DNA of 64,000 bases, taken from positions 21,265,662 to 21,329,661 of the forward strand of contig CM057169.1 of the NCBI GenBank assembly GCA_029962745.1, given 5' to 3'. Every line of letters starts with the position of its first letter. Positions within the stretch are counted from its first letter, which is position 1. This DNA is from Echinometra lucunter. Taxonomy: Eukaryota; Echinodermata; Echinoidea; Camarodonta; Echinometridae. Of the stretch, positions 10,478-31,229 are shown piece by piece. A program made the position numbers and the translations under genes. Below the pieces are notes generated by a model. It searched no databases and was not told the DNA's origin. It was given only the letters and a program-made list of their open reading frames with translations.

Positions 10478-12911
10478 CAGGGCCGTAGCTAGCGGGGGGG
10501 GGGGGGGATGGGGGTGTGACATCCCCCCACTGCTCAGGATATCGTCGGGAAAAATGAAAAAAGGGGAGAGAAAAAAATGAGAAGGGGAAAGAATAAAAGG
10601 AAGAAAAAAGGAAAAAGAAGAGAAAGAGGAAGGAGAAAAGGAAAAGGAGAGAAGAAAAAAGAAAAAAGAAAAGAAAAAGAGAAGGAAGAAAAAGAAAGAG
10701 AAAAGAGAGAAAGAGAGAGGGGAAAGGGAAAAGAGAAAAAGAGGAAGAAAATGGAAAAGAAAAACGATGATGACAAGGTAAAGAGAGAGAAAGAGATGTT
10801 CCGAGGTTGTTCTTGCGGGAACGGTGCAGACGTGGAGTCTGGGGGAATAATGGACCATGTCGGGTCAGGAAGGGCTGTCCCGGCTGGCTGTAGTTTGTCG
10901 GCTATTCTTACTCAGTCCTTCATCATCCTTGGCAATTTTTGATATTACGCAATTGGAGCGCTCTCTGTATACCGACGATAGTGTACCGTGATGATGGGGT
11001 CGTCCAGTAACCGGGTTTAAAACCCCTTCATCGAGTCCGGACGGAATCTACATTAATTTTTTAAATAGAAAATATAGCATTGTTTTGCCGGTCGCTCGCT
11101 TCTCTCCGGTTGGTTTCAGACGGCAAACGAGGTGCCCAAATAGAGGCATAATTAACAAATACGTGATCGAATATTATTTAGATATCTTATAGGAGTGTAT
11201 TTTCGATGGCGAAATAACACTTCTACCATTAGAAAGAGTGTATAAATTGCCTCGCTCGCTGCGCTCGCTCGTATAGATGCAAGATGGTTTCGCCTTTTTG
11301 GCAAATAGACGATCGAATACATAATTTAGAAATCTTATATGTTTAAATGTATTTTGATGACGAAATAACACTCATTCTATGAAAAAGGGTGTGAATATTT
11401 TCTCGCTCGCAGGACTCGCTCGTATAATATTGACATATAGAATCGCTTCGGGAAAGCAAAAGAATTCGGCAAGCGAGATGGCCGAATATGACGAAATAAA
11501 ATGAAAAAGGAGTATATTTTTTTCCTCGCTGGTATAATATTCACACACGGGATCGTTTCGGAAAAGAAAGGGATTCGGCAAGCGAGGTGACCGAATATAC
11601 GTGTAGTTTGGTGACGAAATACAATGAAAAAGAGAGTATATTTTTACTCGCTCGCTCCGCTCGCTCGTATAATAATCAGATCTATACGGGATCGTTAGAA
11701 AAACAAAAGAATTCCCCAAGCGAGGTTACCGAATATATGATTTAGATATCTCACTGGCCTAAGTGCATTTTGACGAAATAACATGAAAAAGAATGTATAT
11801 TTTTGCTCGCTCGTATGATATTCGGATATGGGATCGTCATGATCGTTTTGGAATAACAGAAGAATTGGGCAAGCGAGGTGACCAAATATATAATTTAGAT
11901 ATACTTTTCGGCCCATCGTGTATTTAATTGAAGAATAATCACTTCAACCATGAAAAGGAGTATATATATATGTTTCCTCGCTCGCTTCGCGCGCTCGTGT
12001 AATATTTAGATACAAGATGGGTTTTTTTTTTAAGCGAATGAATTTGGCAAGCGAGGTGACTGAATAAATGATTTAGATAATTACCGGCCTAAGTGTATTT
12101 TGAAGAAGTAATATGAAAAAGAGTGTATACTTTTTCCTCGCTCGCTTCGCTCGCTCGTATGATATTTAGAAACAGGATGGTTTTTGAAAGCGACATTTTG
12201 ATGAAGAATAATCACCTCGACCATGAAAAGAAATATATATACTTTTCTCGCTCGCTTCGCTCGCTCGTATAATATTTAGATACAAGATGGTTTTTTGAAA
12301 GCGAATGAATTCGGCAAGCGAGGTGACAAAAATAATTTAGATATTTAATAGGCCCATCGCATATTTTGATGAAGAATTATCGCTTTTACCATGATAAGGA
12401 GTATATATATTTTTCCTCGCTCGAAGCGAAGTGACCGAATTGACTATGATTTATATATCTTATTGGTCAAAATGTATATTGATGACGAAATAACATGAAA
12501 AAGAGTCTTTTTTTACTCGGTCGCTGCGCTCGCTCGTATATAGTTAGACACAGGATGTTGGGGGAAAGCGAATGAATTTTGCAAGCGAAATGACCAAATT
12601 TATGTTTTAAATATCGTATAAGCCCATGGGGTATTTCGATGAGGAATCTAAGATTAAAAGGAGTATTATTTCCTTGCTCGTTGCGCTCGCTCATATAAAA
12701 GTCACCAAATCTGGTTGAAATTGAATGAAAAGGTGTAGGAGAGACGAAGGAAAATGTGATAGACACACACAATTGAAAGTGCCCCATGGGCTTTATACGG
12801 TTGAAGTAATAGACGTGCGGGCCGTCGGTAATCGGTGGCAATAATGTCGGTAAACAGTGACCTCTACACCCCCCCCCCCCCCCCACTGAAAAAGATCTAG
12901 CTACGCCCCTG
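10478..12911. mobile_element. hAT-like non-autonomous element with internal diverged tandem array
   Basis: Ends CAGGGCCGTAGCTAG and CTAGCTACGCCCCTG are inverted repeats and are flanked by a perfect 8-bp duplication, TACACCGT (10470-10477 and 12912-12919), the hAT signature. Inside are GA-rich sequence (about 10555-10800) and, from about 11150 to 12710, a diverged tandem array. Its units of roughly 100-150 bp combine TCGCTCGCTTCGCTCGCTC, ATAATATTTAGATA and GGCAAGCGAGGTGACCGAAT. No transposase frame is visible. It sits in the 5'UTR intron of gene A and is absent from gene C's. Confidence 0.85.
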
Positions 12912-13003
12912 TACACCGTTACAATGAGACGATGAAAGATATATTTTAACTAAAATTAAAGATGTAAATCGTGTACATCATGTGCATGTCTAGTCCTGCT
13001 GTC

Positions 13004-13164
13004 CAGGCGCGGCTCTAGGGGGGGGGGGGGGCTTTGGGGGCTCAAGCCCCCCCAAAAAAATTGGATGATAAAGTACAATTTTAAATTCTAATATTCATTA
13101 CAATTCCTGAAGCCCCCAGTAGCCGCCCCCCCCCCCCCATTTTTTTGCTCTAAAACCGCGCCTG
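13004..13164. mobile_element. Small G/C-run inverted-repeat element
   Basis: Ends CAGGCGCGGCTCTAG and CTAAAACCGCGCCTG are inverted repeats followed inward by poly-G and poly-C runs. It resembles the hAT-like elements nearby, but I find no 8-bp target duplication. Confidence 0.55.
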
Positions 13165-13544
13165 GAGATAAGCTTTTCATCAGCAGAGTTATCGACAACA
13201 TTAACAATTGAGGACAAGAACAAAGTGAACTCATATTGAATGCATTCCATTTGCCAAAGGGGAAATAGTCAATAACTGATTAGATGGAAAATGTCGCTAT
13301 TGATGCAACTTGTTAGAAACATAAGCGTGTCAATCTATTAAAAGTGGTTTACCAATCTTGTTAACTCCTATCAAAAATATCTATAGGAAGCATTACGCAT
13401 GCAGATGGAAAGAAATTAAATAATATTAGAGAGAAATTTTCAGTAATGGCAATATTGTCGATGAATTTTATTTCTTTCGTATTTTCAACCACTTTTCCAC
13501 GTGTATGTAGAATCGTTTGTCTTTAATAATTCATTACAGTCAAG

Positions 13545-22110
<8,566 letters not shown>

Positions 22111-22414
22111 GTTTGTATAAAATTCTTTTTTTCTCTTTCATGGTCTCTCTATTGATCCCGAGTGCGATTTCTTTTTGTACGAAAAATTCGAAAGGCTTGT
22201 TGAGAAATGAGGGGAGGGGGACCTCGGGTCGGGGGGGGGGGGGTAAAGCGTATTTTTTGTGTACAAAGTGAATGGCAATGACGCAACAAAGGATTGTGCT
22301 TAAAATGTCTCCCCCTCATCGACTTGCGTGTTATGAAATGTGCGTAACCCCCCCCCCTCCCCCGAGGTTTACCCCCTCATATCTGAACGGGCCTTAAAAG
22401 GGGCGGAGGGAGGG

Positions 22415-22866
22415 TGAATTGTCACTTGGTCTAATCCCACTTTGTCTAATGCCCGTTTGGTCTCATCTCATATGGTCTAATCCCATTTCGTCTACAACCA
22501 GTTTGTCTAATAAACATTTCGTCTAATTGCCACTTTGCACATTTACCATTTCGTCTAATTTCCAGTTAGGCTATGCCCATTTCGTCTAATACCCACTTGG
22601 TCTAACATCACTTAGTCTATCTGATTAGAAGAACATGTAAAAGCCCAAATGGTTATTCGACGAAATGAGGAAAAAAAAAAACTAAGTAGACGAAGTGGCA
22701 GTTAGACCACTAAGACAAAATAACCATTAGCTCAAGTGGGTATCAGACTCAGTGATTATTGGACCAAATGGCAATTACACCGAATTGATAGTAGACCAAA
22801 TGGGTGTCGGCATAGTGCCGACACACCATCTGGGAAATAGACCAACTGGTATTAGGCCAAGTGACT
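22415..22866. repeat. Phased GTCTAA/TTAGAC repeat palindrome
   Basis: About 20-22-bp phased units of the form TTTCGTCTAATNCCCACTTGG run rightward from 22420 to 22625, then in inverted orientation (TTAGACCAAATGG) to about 22865. A second copy in the opposite order is at 33120-33430. It lies in the predicted 3'UTR intron of gene A. Confidence 0.75.
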
Positions 22867-23199
22867 ATAAACCGGAGGTGGGGGGGGGGGGGAGGGTACA
22901 TGAAACTACATAGTCAAGGGGAGGGAATAATGTTAAACTTTTGTTTTGCTATGTTTCGATTTTTGATAATCCTTAAATGTCAGGATTTTATTTCAGTAAA
23001 TTTGAATTTGAATTTGTTACACAAGTGGTGGGGTTACTTGCACTGCATTAACCACACATATTAGTAAGGGGAGGGGGGTGGTTAAGGAGAGATACACGTG
23101 CTTACAACAATGACATCTGATAGTGCACTCCTAAAGTTCGTCTGATGCTTTGTATTTTACATATTTTCAAAATGAAATTTTGCTATGTTATACTTACAG

Positions 23200-23345
23200 A
23201 TGAGGCAACCTACAGATATTAGCACCTTCTGAACATGGATCAAGATAAAAGCATGGACTTCAGAACAAATCGCGAAAAGCTTTAGTAAACATAGATTTAG
23301 TGACAAGTTTTTAGGTTACAACTAGTTTTTACTATTTGATTAAAT
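23200..23345 (+). other. Predicted 3'UTR terminal exon of gene A
   Basis: The stop TAG of gene A at 22110 is followed at once by GTTTGT, and TATACTTACAG at 23199 opens a segment starting ATGAGG. Gene C has the same arrangement (TAG then GTTAGT; TACTTACAG at 62758, then ATGAGG). This suggests a conserved intron starting right after the stop codon. The 3' end is not determined; no AATAAA is obvious close by. Confidence 0.55.
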
Positions 23346-24069
23346 ACCGACTTACAATTACATACTCACAATTTCCATGACCTCACCTTGCCGTATTCCA
23401 TCATCTACCGGATTGATACTTTTGTGAATCTTACTATTGCTCGAGTCACAAACCCTCACTATGTGCCAAATATTGACAAAGATATTGATGGCTCAACAAA
23501 CACGTTGCAACTACTCATATTTCTACGAAGAAGCAATCTAGGAAATTGTTTAGTATCGAGAACTCAGTGTTTCAGGATTCTACACCAAGTGAGACCTGGT
23601 TGTATTATGCCCTGTTCTTCTTCTCGAGACATAGTTCACTCTCTTGGTAATTTGCAACGAATGCACCCTATCAAACTTTGATTCAAGTTTTTTTTGTGTG
23701 TGTTAAATATGTAGCACGATTATGTAGACCGAAATGACATATAACTGTGGGCTGATATGATCAGGGGCGTAGACAGCGGGGGGGGGGGGGGGGGGGGGGG
23801 GGATGAGGGGTATGCATCCCCCCATCTTGTGAGGTGGGGAGATGACATGTACAATCATCCCCCCCAGGTTTTAGGGAAGGATGTTTCCCTACAATTAAAC
23901 TGAATTAACATGTTTAGAAAATAGAAACCGGGGGGGGGGATGAGGGGTATGCATCCCCCCATCTTGTGAGGTGGGGAGATGACATGTACAATCATCCCCC
24001 CCCCAGGTTTTAGGGAAGGATGTTTCCCTACAATTAAACTGAATTAACATGTTTAGAAAATAGAAACCG

Positions 24070-24124
24070 CAATAATGATGATAATACTTATTATCATTAT
24101 AACAGCAACAACAACAACAACAAC

Positions 24125-24169
<45 letters not shown>

Positions 24170-24245
24170 TAGTAATTATTGTTATCATCATTATGCCTAT
24201 GATAATAAAAATAATTATCATCATCATCATCATCATCATCGTTAA
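24070..24245. repeat. AAC/AAT/ATC microsatellite
   Basis: Runs of AAC, AAT and ATC inside the hAT-like element. Confidence 0.9.
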
Positions 24246-24439
24246 TGTGACTGAAATGACGATTATTATAACTATATCGATCATTATTCTGATTTATGTA
24301 GTAATTTATATTACTTTTGGGTAATTTCGGCGCTGTCACAGTTATTAATAGCGTGATGCAAATGTGCAATAATGTGTGTCAGTCCATATTCTATATTCGT
24401 TTGTCACGGTGCGTATATCTTCTATTTATGTCTGTGCAT

Positions 24440-24989
24440 CATTGGCGTAAATCCCGGGGGGATGGGGGGATATATTCCCCACTTTTTTTGAAAGAGGGGA
24501 TGGTGTGTACAAATATCCCCCCCCCACACACTTTTTTAAGGAAGAAATGATATTTGAATTAATCGTTAATACAATTTTTAATAATCTGTCATAAACAACT
24601 ATCCTATGTTAGAATTTCTATTTGAAAATGCGATTTAAAACCAGAAAAGCGCTTATTTTTGGCTCGCTCGCTTCGCTCGCTCATCATATTTTAGAATTTT
24701 TGTTTGAAAATGCAATGGAAAACCAGAAGAGTGGTTATTTTTGGCTCGCTCGCTTCGCTCGCTCATCATATTATAGAATTTCTATTTGAAAATGCGATTG
24801 AAAACCAGAAAAGTGGTAATTTTTGGCTCGCTTGCTCGCAAGATAAAAATTAAAACGTGTGTAAGGGGGTCTGTGCAGGTGGGTGAGGGCGTGTGTTTAT
24901 ACTTAAGTGTGAGTTCGACAGAAAAAAAATTCGGCAAAAAAGTCGATCATCCCCCCCCCCCCACTCCTCAAAGTGGATTTACGCCGGTG
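24440..24989 (+). mobile_element. hAT-like MITE, GGCGTAAATCC family, copy 1
   Basis: Ends CATTGGCGTAAATCC and GGATTTACGCCGGTG are flanked by a perfect 8-bp duplication, CTGTGCAT. Inside are three ~90-bp repeats holding TTTGGCTCGCTCGCTTCGCT. Copies 2 and 3 are at 43491-44034 and 60974-61430. Confidence 0.88.
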
Positions 24990-25429
24990 CTGTGCATTCG
25001 GTTGTATGTGTGTGGGTGTGTGTTTGCGCGCGCGTGCGTGTGCGCGGATGCGTGTGTGCGTATCTGTATACGAAATTGATCCTCGATTTCTCGTGAACGG
25101 CAGATCATCCCCCCAGGTGTAAGAACCTGTCTACGCCACTGGATATGATTATAGAAATATAAAATCATAACAGGGCCATTCCTAGTAACGAATGAGAATA
25201 CTGCACCTACTTTTCAACCATTTATTCTTAGCAAATTCCTGCCACCGATTACTCTATTTCTAAAAAATTGTCGGCAAAGCGACTCCGACACTCCGTTTAT
25301 GATAGTCTAGCTGCAACACTCCGAAATTGTGAAATAATGAGTGAATGGTTGAAAGTGATGATAGAAGAATGTACAGGATAAAAGAGGGTGGAAACAATTG
25401 AGGAATGGAGAACGAGACTGAGAATGTGA

Positions 25430-25720
25430 TCGAAAGGTAGAGGGTTGCTTCGCACTTTGAATAAGAAGGGAAAATAAGAGAAAGAGAGATCGAGAGAGAG
25501 GAGAGAATGGAGTGACCTAACGAGAAATTAAAAAGGATTGCTGGACAGAGAGAGAGAGAGAGGGGGGGAGTACAATTCACGTTTTGAGCGATCAAAACTT
25601 GAGGAAACGTACACAACGAATGAGGAAAAGGGGAAAATAAGAGAAAGAGAGAGAGAGAGAAAAAAAAGAAGTGAGGATGGGGTGATTTGGTTGGAGAGAG
25701 AGAGATAGGGGGGGGGGGGA
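25430..25720. repeat. GA-rich direct repeats downstream of gene A
   Basis: Two similar ~180-bp stretches of GAGAGA with AGGGGGGG and a TTGAGCGATCAAAA/TTTAGCGATCCAAA segment. The sequence just upstream (25180-25310) aligns with the end of the window (63820-63940). No gene is seen. Confidence 0.6.
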
Positions 25721-25929
25721 TAAATGAACAATTTGCGTTTTAGCGATCCAAATTTAGGAAGCTTGAACAACTTTGTTATCCTTCATCGGATTTTTTGTAA
25801 GCCCTTTTTTCAAAGCAACTAAATATCAGGGTCGAATTTCTCTTGATTGTATGTAGAGAGAAATGATGGAATTACTTATGTAGCATTCGAGATACCAAAG
25901 TTTCACGATGAAAATTTGATGTTGTTTAT

Positions 25930-26374
25930 TACAGTAATGATAATGATGCTGATGATTATGATTATGAGGATGATAATAAAAATGATGATAATGATGATTG
26001 ATACTAATGACAAAATTTAAATGAACAGCATAATGATAGTGATAACAACAACAACAATAAAAACAAGAGTAATAATAACAGTAATGATATTAATAATAAT
26101 AATAGTAATCATAATAATAATGATAATAATAATAATGATAATAATGATAATAATAATAATAATAATAATGATAGTAATAATAATAATAATAATTATAATA
26201 GTAATAATAATAATTATGGTAATAATGGTACAATCATGAAGATAATAATATTGATAATTGCGATAATAATAAATCTAATTTTAGTAACGATTCTTTCAGT
26301 AGTAATTACAATGATAGCTATACTAACAATAATTTTGATGATAATGATAACAATAACAACAACAACAACAGCAA

Positions 26375-26406
<32 letters not shown>

Positions 26407-26460
26407 CAATTATAATGATAGTAATGATGATGATGATGACTATTATAATGATGATGCTAA
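25930..26460. repeat. AAT/GAT/AAC microsatellite complex
   Basis: Long degenerate trinucleotide run rich in AATAAT and ATGATA. All reading frames through it are low-complexity artefacts. From 26460 to 27180 I see AT-rich sequence with no feature. Confidence 0.9.
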
Positions 26461-27186
26461 TCCAGGGAAACCTAAACATCTTCTTTGCTATTCTTCCAGA
26501 TGGACATGTTTATCCCAATAACCCTCCAAAATCCACAATCTCATCATTATTCTTCGTCTGTCCTATTCCTTTCTCTTATTGTCTCTCTTTTACTGCTCAA
26601 TTTATTTTTCGCCTTTCCATCTTTATTTTCGTTTCCAAGGATGATGCATTTAACTCATACAAGAAAAATCCCAAATCAGGTAAGGTGGGGTACGATGTTT
26701 AAAAGTTTATTCGTTATAGATGACAAAATACATGTATTGGTCGAGACGGAGCCTTGGAGAATCATGATAATGATAGATGATTTTCGGACCTATTTGACAT
26801 TGCTTACAACTGTAAATATGACAAACAGTGTACCTATGAAATTAAAATGACACATGCATACATACGTATATGCATATCTTCTAAACTTTATTCAGAGCTG
26901 CTTCAACAATAAGCCACCTAAGCGGCAAACATTGACAATTCAAATACAATATTCATGGTTAACATTCAGTGATACATACTGGACAGAAAATTAACTACTG
27001 TATCAGATAACATCACATTGTTTTTTCAACATTTGTAATCGGTATTACATATATCATTACAAAAAAATCTGGAAAAAATAAGAGAAAGCATTGTTTCTTT
27101 CCCATGACTCCATCACAAGAATAAATAAATGATACATGTAGTAACTGAGCAATAACTTACATATTAACTTACATACATACATATAT

Positions 27187-27957
27187 GCAGCAATGGAAAT
27201 ACCTACGTGAAAGTCAACTTGAGGTCTGGCCACCTCAAGTCCGCAGACCTCAAGTCGAAAACGGAACTGAAAAAAAAAAAGTTACGAGCAAATACAGCAT
27301 AGGCCGTATGGTTGCCGGTTCACTATAAGCGATAGCCCTAGGTTACCAATTGCCAGCCATTGATGACTTCAAGTCAACTGTTTGACGTAAACAATAACTC
27401 TAGGTCAGTTTGACTCAAGATGTACCCCCAATAAATAAATAAAAGATGAATGAAAAATAAATAAATAAATAAAAGATGAATAAAAGTAAAGAGGAAAAGA
27501 AAAGAAATGGGGACGCTTTAAATTGAATCTAAACCAAAAAATCTTTAAAAAAAAAAAAATGAAGTGAACTCATGGTATGCAAATGGTTACTTCAAGTTAC
27601 CTTATTGACCTCAAAAGCAACCCTGAGTGAACTTTGACAAAAGATGGAATTTTTTTGTTCCCCGTCCCTTCCACCCGCCCCCTACAAAAAAAATTAAATA
27701 CTCAGTGGAAGCGATACCCCAGTGGGTTACCAAATACTAGCCAGTGATGACTTCAAGTCAAATGTTTGACCTAAACAGACTCTAGGCAATAACTGTTAAA
27801 TAACTGAACAGACAGTCATTCATTACGGCCTATACTTTATTTGCTCACAAATTTCCGTTGTCGACTTGAGGTCTGACGATTTGAGGTCTGCCGACTTGAG
27901 GAGGCCAGACCTCGAGTCGACTTTCAAATAGGGTATTCCCACTGACTGCTGCCTAAT
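27187..27957. mobile_element. Inverted-repeat element with many CTTGAGGTC motifs
   Basis: The left end GCAGCAATGGAAATACC leads into GTGAAAGTCAACTTGAGG. The right end reads as its complement: CGAGTCGACTTTCAAATAGG, then GTATTCCCACTGACTGCTGC. ACTTGAGGTC and its complement recur through both arms, and milder GACTTCAAGTCAA copies occur inside. No coding frame. Probably a non-autonomous DNA transposon of unassigned family. Confidence 0.6.
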
Positions 27958-28014
27958 ATACATATATATATGTAATTGACTTGCGAAATATACGTGATGT
28001 TTTAGGAAGAGACA

Positions 28015-28300
28015 GCTCTTGTTACAAATGTTCAAGGAAGACATACGCACGTGATCAAAGATTCTGAACCACTAGACAGTTGGCACGCTTTTGACACGTA
28101 GCTTAAGAATGTATACAATTGAGCATGATAATTCGGGAGGGGGAGGGGATCAAAGTTTCTTTAAACTCAACCTCGTATTTCCCTTTTGTGCAACCTCGAA
28201 GATTTATATATTTTCAAACAAATATTCCCAAATGCCCCTTTAAAAGATAATCAAACTCTAATTCTAATACCTCCTGACTTTTTTTTTTTTTTTTTTAACT
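28015..28300 (+). repeat. Third copy of the spacer segment upstream of plus-strand protease genes
   Basis: GATTCTGAACCACTAGACAG, GCACGCTTTTGACAC and the AAACTC...CTCGTATTTCCC segment match 8650-8850 and 53620-53800, which lie about 1.2-1.7 kb upstream of the A and C first exons. Here it precedes the orphan promoter at 29870. Confidence 0.7.
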
Positions 28301-28469
28301 TTCTGAGCATTTTAAAGATCCTAACCAATGCCCCACCTGTCCTGTACATTATAATGGAACTCCTGGCTAACCGTTTTTTTTTACCCCTCCCCCTTGGGGG
28401 TTGGGCATTTTATCGTTCCTCATTATTAGTACATTGCATTTTACATGTAGCTCTACACGCCAACTGAAC

Positions 28470-29430
28470 TATATTGGGGCCACTGTTATTCATTATATAT
28501 ATATATATCAATGATTTGCCAAATGCTTCCTCAACTTTGACATACATTCTTTTTGCAGACGATACTAATGTCTTTCTAAGTGAGAAGAAACTAGATATTC
28601 TTATCGATAATATGAATAAAGAAATACAGAAGATTATTATATGGTATAAAGTAAATATTTTAAGGATAAACACAGAGAAAACAAATTTTATGCATTTTGC
28701 TCCACTGAATAAACAATATGATAGGAAATTACTTACTCTAAATTTTGCTGATTCATGAGAGCCTTTAAAGCAAGTATATAGTACTCGCTTCTTGGCTGTC
28801 AATATTGATGACAAGATATCATTTCATTTCATTTCATTTATTTATTATGTCCATGACGGATAATAGTTTATATTTACATTTACAATCTTGCTCACAACAA
28901 TTTCACAAATACAACATATAACTGAGAATTAAATACATGTAAATTGTATTCTTTTCAAAATAGTCTCATACATGTACTTCATGTTTGTCTGAATTCGTTC
29001 AGTCTCGCTTCTGACTTAATCTCACGACCTTGTTTGTAGTATGCACTCAGTATGATAATAGTGATATTGCACTGAAGATCTCGAGAATTACTGGAGTTAT
29101 GTCAAAATTGAAATTGGTATTACCGTCAAAGGTACTCCTTCTACTATACAATTCATTAATTTTACCTCATTTACACTATGGTAATATGTTATGGATAAAT
29201 GCATCGAACACATTGTCAAATCGCTTACATTTGTTGCAAAGACGTGTAATACGCATAGTTGCTAAATCTCATTATTTAGCCCAAACAATTTAGGGTTCTG
29301 ACTGTATATGAATTGAGTAAGTTACAGTTCTTGAACAGTCGATATGAATATTCACTGAGTGAGTTGAGGATGTCATGTATACTCACAATTTTGCACACAT
29401 CATGTATACAGAAATGACAAATATTTTATA
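28470..29430 (+). pseudogene. LINE reverse transcriptase fragment, C-terminal half
   Basis: The first frame includes LGPLLFIIYIYINDLP and the reverse transcriptase catalytic FADD box. A second frame after a break (from 29030) includes LLLYNSLILPHLHYGN and a histidine-rich end. Both are typical of the RT domain and downstream region of CR1/L2/Jockey-like non-LTR elements. Stops and a gap with unrelated sequence (about 28760-29000) show it is dead. It is inserted in the upstream region of the orphan promoter. Confidence 0.75.
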
Positions 29431-29869
29431 TTTTAGCAATAAAGATGTAAGATTTGTCCTAAACACTCCTTTCATACGTACAAAATGGTATTTAGTTCAA
29501 TATGTGTAGACATGATGGATGACTTTTCATTTTTAGTGAAAAGACGGGAAATTTTCTGAAATTTTTGTATAGAATATTATGGAGAATAGTGAGTGTATGA
29601 CATCATCAACTCAATCCTTGAATATTCACATCGACTGTTCAAGAACTGTTATGCGAAAAAATTGTGAAATTTTTAGAATTCATAACTTCCATATTTTGCA
29701 TCGGATTTTCATCAAATTTCCACTGCTTTGTTCAGAATTTTCTATTTTTTTCATCAAAATGAACTTCATCTTGCTGTGGACTTGGCCTTTAACCTCCTTA
29801 GATATCCCAACATGCGCCTTTACGCATTAAGTAAATAGTACAGTTGTGTTGAGTTTTGGGCATCTGTCT

Positions 29870-30063
29870 TATCGCCTGACACGTGCTTCACGTGACCCTC
29901 GGCTCGGGAAAGTTGCATCTGTTTCAATATCTTTAAATTCTTCACAGTGCAGCTCATCTTACCCGCGTCATCAGATCTGGTCTTTTTCCTCTATGATATC
30001 ATCACTCCGCAGGTTTACCGTAGCTTTCTTCAAGAATATCATTCGTCCAAGGCCCAGAGTTTG
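29870..30063 (+). promoter_or_regulatory. Orphan protease promoter and first exon with no gene behind it
   Basis: Contains CACGTGCTTCACGTGACC, CTCGGGAAAGTTGCATCTG, a TATA-like CTTTAAATT at about 29931-29939, and an exon ending GGCCCAGAGTTTG with a consensus GTAAGT donor at 30064. These match in order the modules of A, B, C and X. No exon 1 (MRAFIALL) or later protease exon follows on the plus strand between 30064 and 35151. Confidence 0.7.
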
Positions 30064-31225
30064 GTAAGTTGTTCATTTTTGTACAGTCCATTTTTGAACC
30101 TGCAGGGCTCTACTGAAGAGCATAAAAAAGGACCAAGAGATGGACTTGGAGTGAGAACAATGAAGTAAATTTTGTGTGGGTTCTTTGTATGTGTGTGTGT
30201 GTGTGTGTGTACGTGTGTACGTGCGTGTGCGTGAGCGGGAGGGTGTGCGTGGGTGTATATATTTATGAGTGTTTGTTTTTTGTTGTTGATTTTGCTTTTT
30301 TCTTTGTTTTTTCATGTATGATTTTTTTCATATATATATATATATATTACATAAAGAGAGGGAAAGAAAAAAAGGGGGATCCTTACAGTATACAAGGCCT
30401 AAAATGGAGAGGAAAGACATTCGCAGCGCGCACAAGCTTTGATACACCTGTCATACGCCTGCAAAAAAACCTCCTCGCTCTCAATGCAAAATCTTGCCAG
30501 TAGTCCAGCTCGGTACTTGAGCATGCAGACTTCTAGGTTTAGCTTGACCTAGGCAACTCAGAAGCGTGGGGCGCTCTATTAGTACGTTCGATGACAGATT
30601 CGATTAATTTCACACGACTAATACATTTTTTTAATTCAAAAAATTAATATTCATTTTCTATCACTTGGATAAAATCCAGTTCAGGGCGGGAAAAGTGCAG
30701 TGCAATACAAAAAATTACAAACAATATATTTATACTCTTTTAAATGGCCAACTCTTGCGCACTGATGCACAAATCATTGTTAGGCATATTTGACAAAATG
30801 AAAAACTATATCTGTATCAAGTGATTATAAATTGTTATGGATTTTTTTCTTGCAAAACTACGAAAGTATATACAACAATAACAGCATAGTGGAATATAAG
30901 AAAAAGGTGAAAATTTAATAATCAGTGGTTAAAGCTACATGACTTTCTGCTCAACTTGTCATCGAAATGAAATGGCACACATGGAAATACAGGTACCGGT
31001 ATATTGAGATTGATTATGCTATGTATCAAATAGCTTAATAGTCTAGTCATAAAAAGTCCCCGCTCCTCGAATAGCTGAGTCACTGACGATCTAGAAGGAC
31101 ATGGGCCTGGGGTACTACAAGTACTACCAGTCACCCACAATTAATCACTAGCCATGAAGGAGAATCTATCCAACCGTTGACCAGTAAAAGATAAATCCAT
31201 TTACTGGCCCTAGTATCCGATTTAC
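30064..31225. other. Gene-free interval after the orphan first exon
   Basis: It starts with intron-like sequence and a GT-rich microsatellite (30186-30262), then T-rich sequence with a short TA run (about 30330-30348). From 30380 to 31225 I see no open frame or repeat I can name. Confidence 0.6.
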
Positions 31226-31229
31226 TGCA

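Larger units (their letters stand above)
23762..25141. mobile_element. hAT-like element, host of a nested hAT-like element
   Basis: Ends CAGGGGCGTAGACAG and CTGTCTACGCCACTG are inverted repeats flanked by a perfect 8-bp duplication, GATATGAT (23754-23761 and 25142-25149). The paralogous position downstream of gene C (about 63773-63785, CTGATATGATTACAG) is empty. It includes a ~130-bp internal direct repeat (23800s and 23930s), an AAT/ATC microsatellite and the nested element at 24440-24989. Confidence 0.88.

Noticed and set aside
10436..10942. Lys/Glu/Arg-rich frame at 10577-10942 and its Phe/Ser-rich antisense
   Set aside because: Produced by a purine-rich tract inside the hAT-like element; no domain, start context or splice evidence.
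13004..13164. Assignment of this element to hAT with a target duplication
   Set aside because: Flanks CTGCTGTC and GAGATAAG do not match, so only the inverted repeat is reported.
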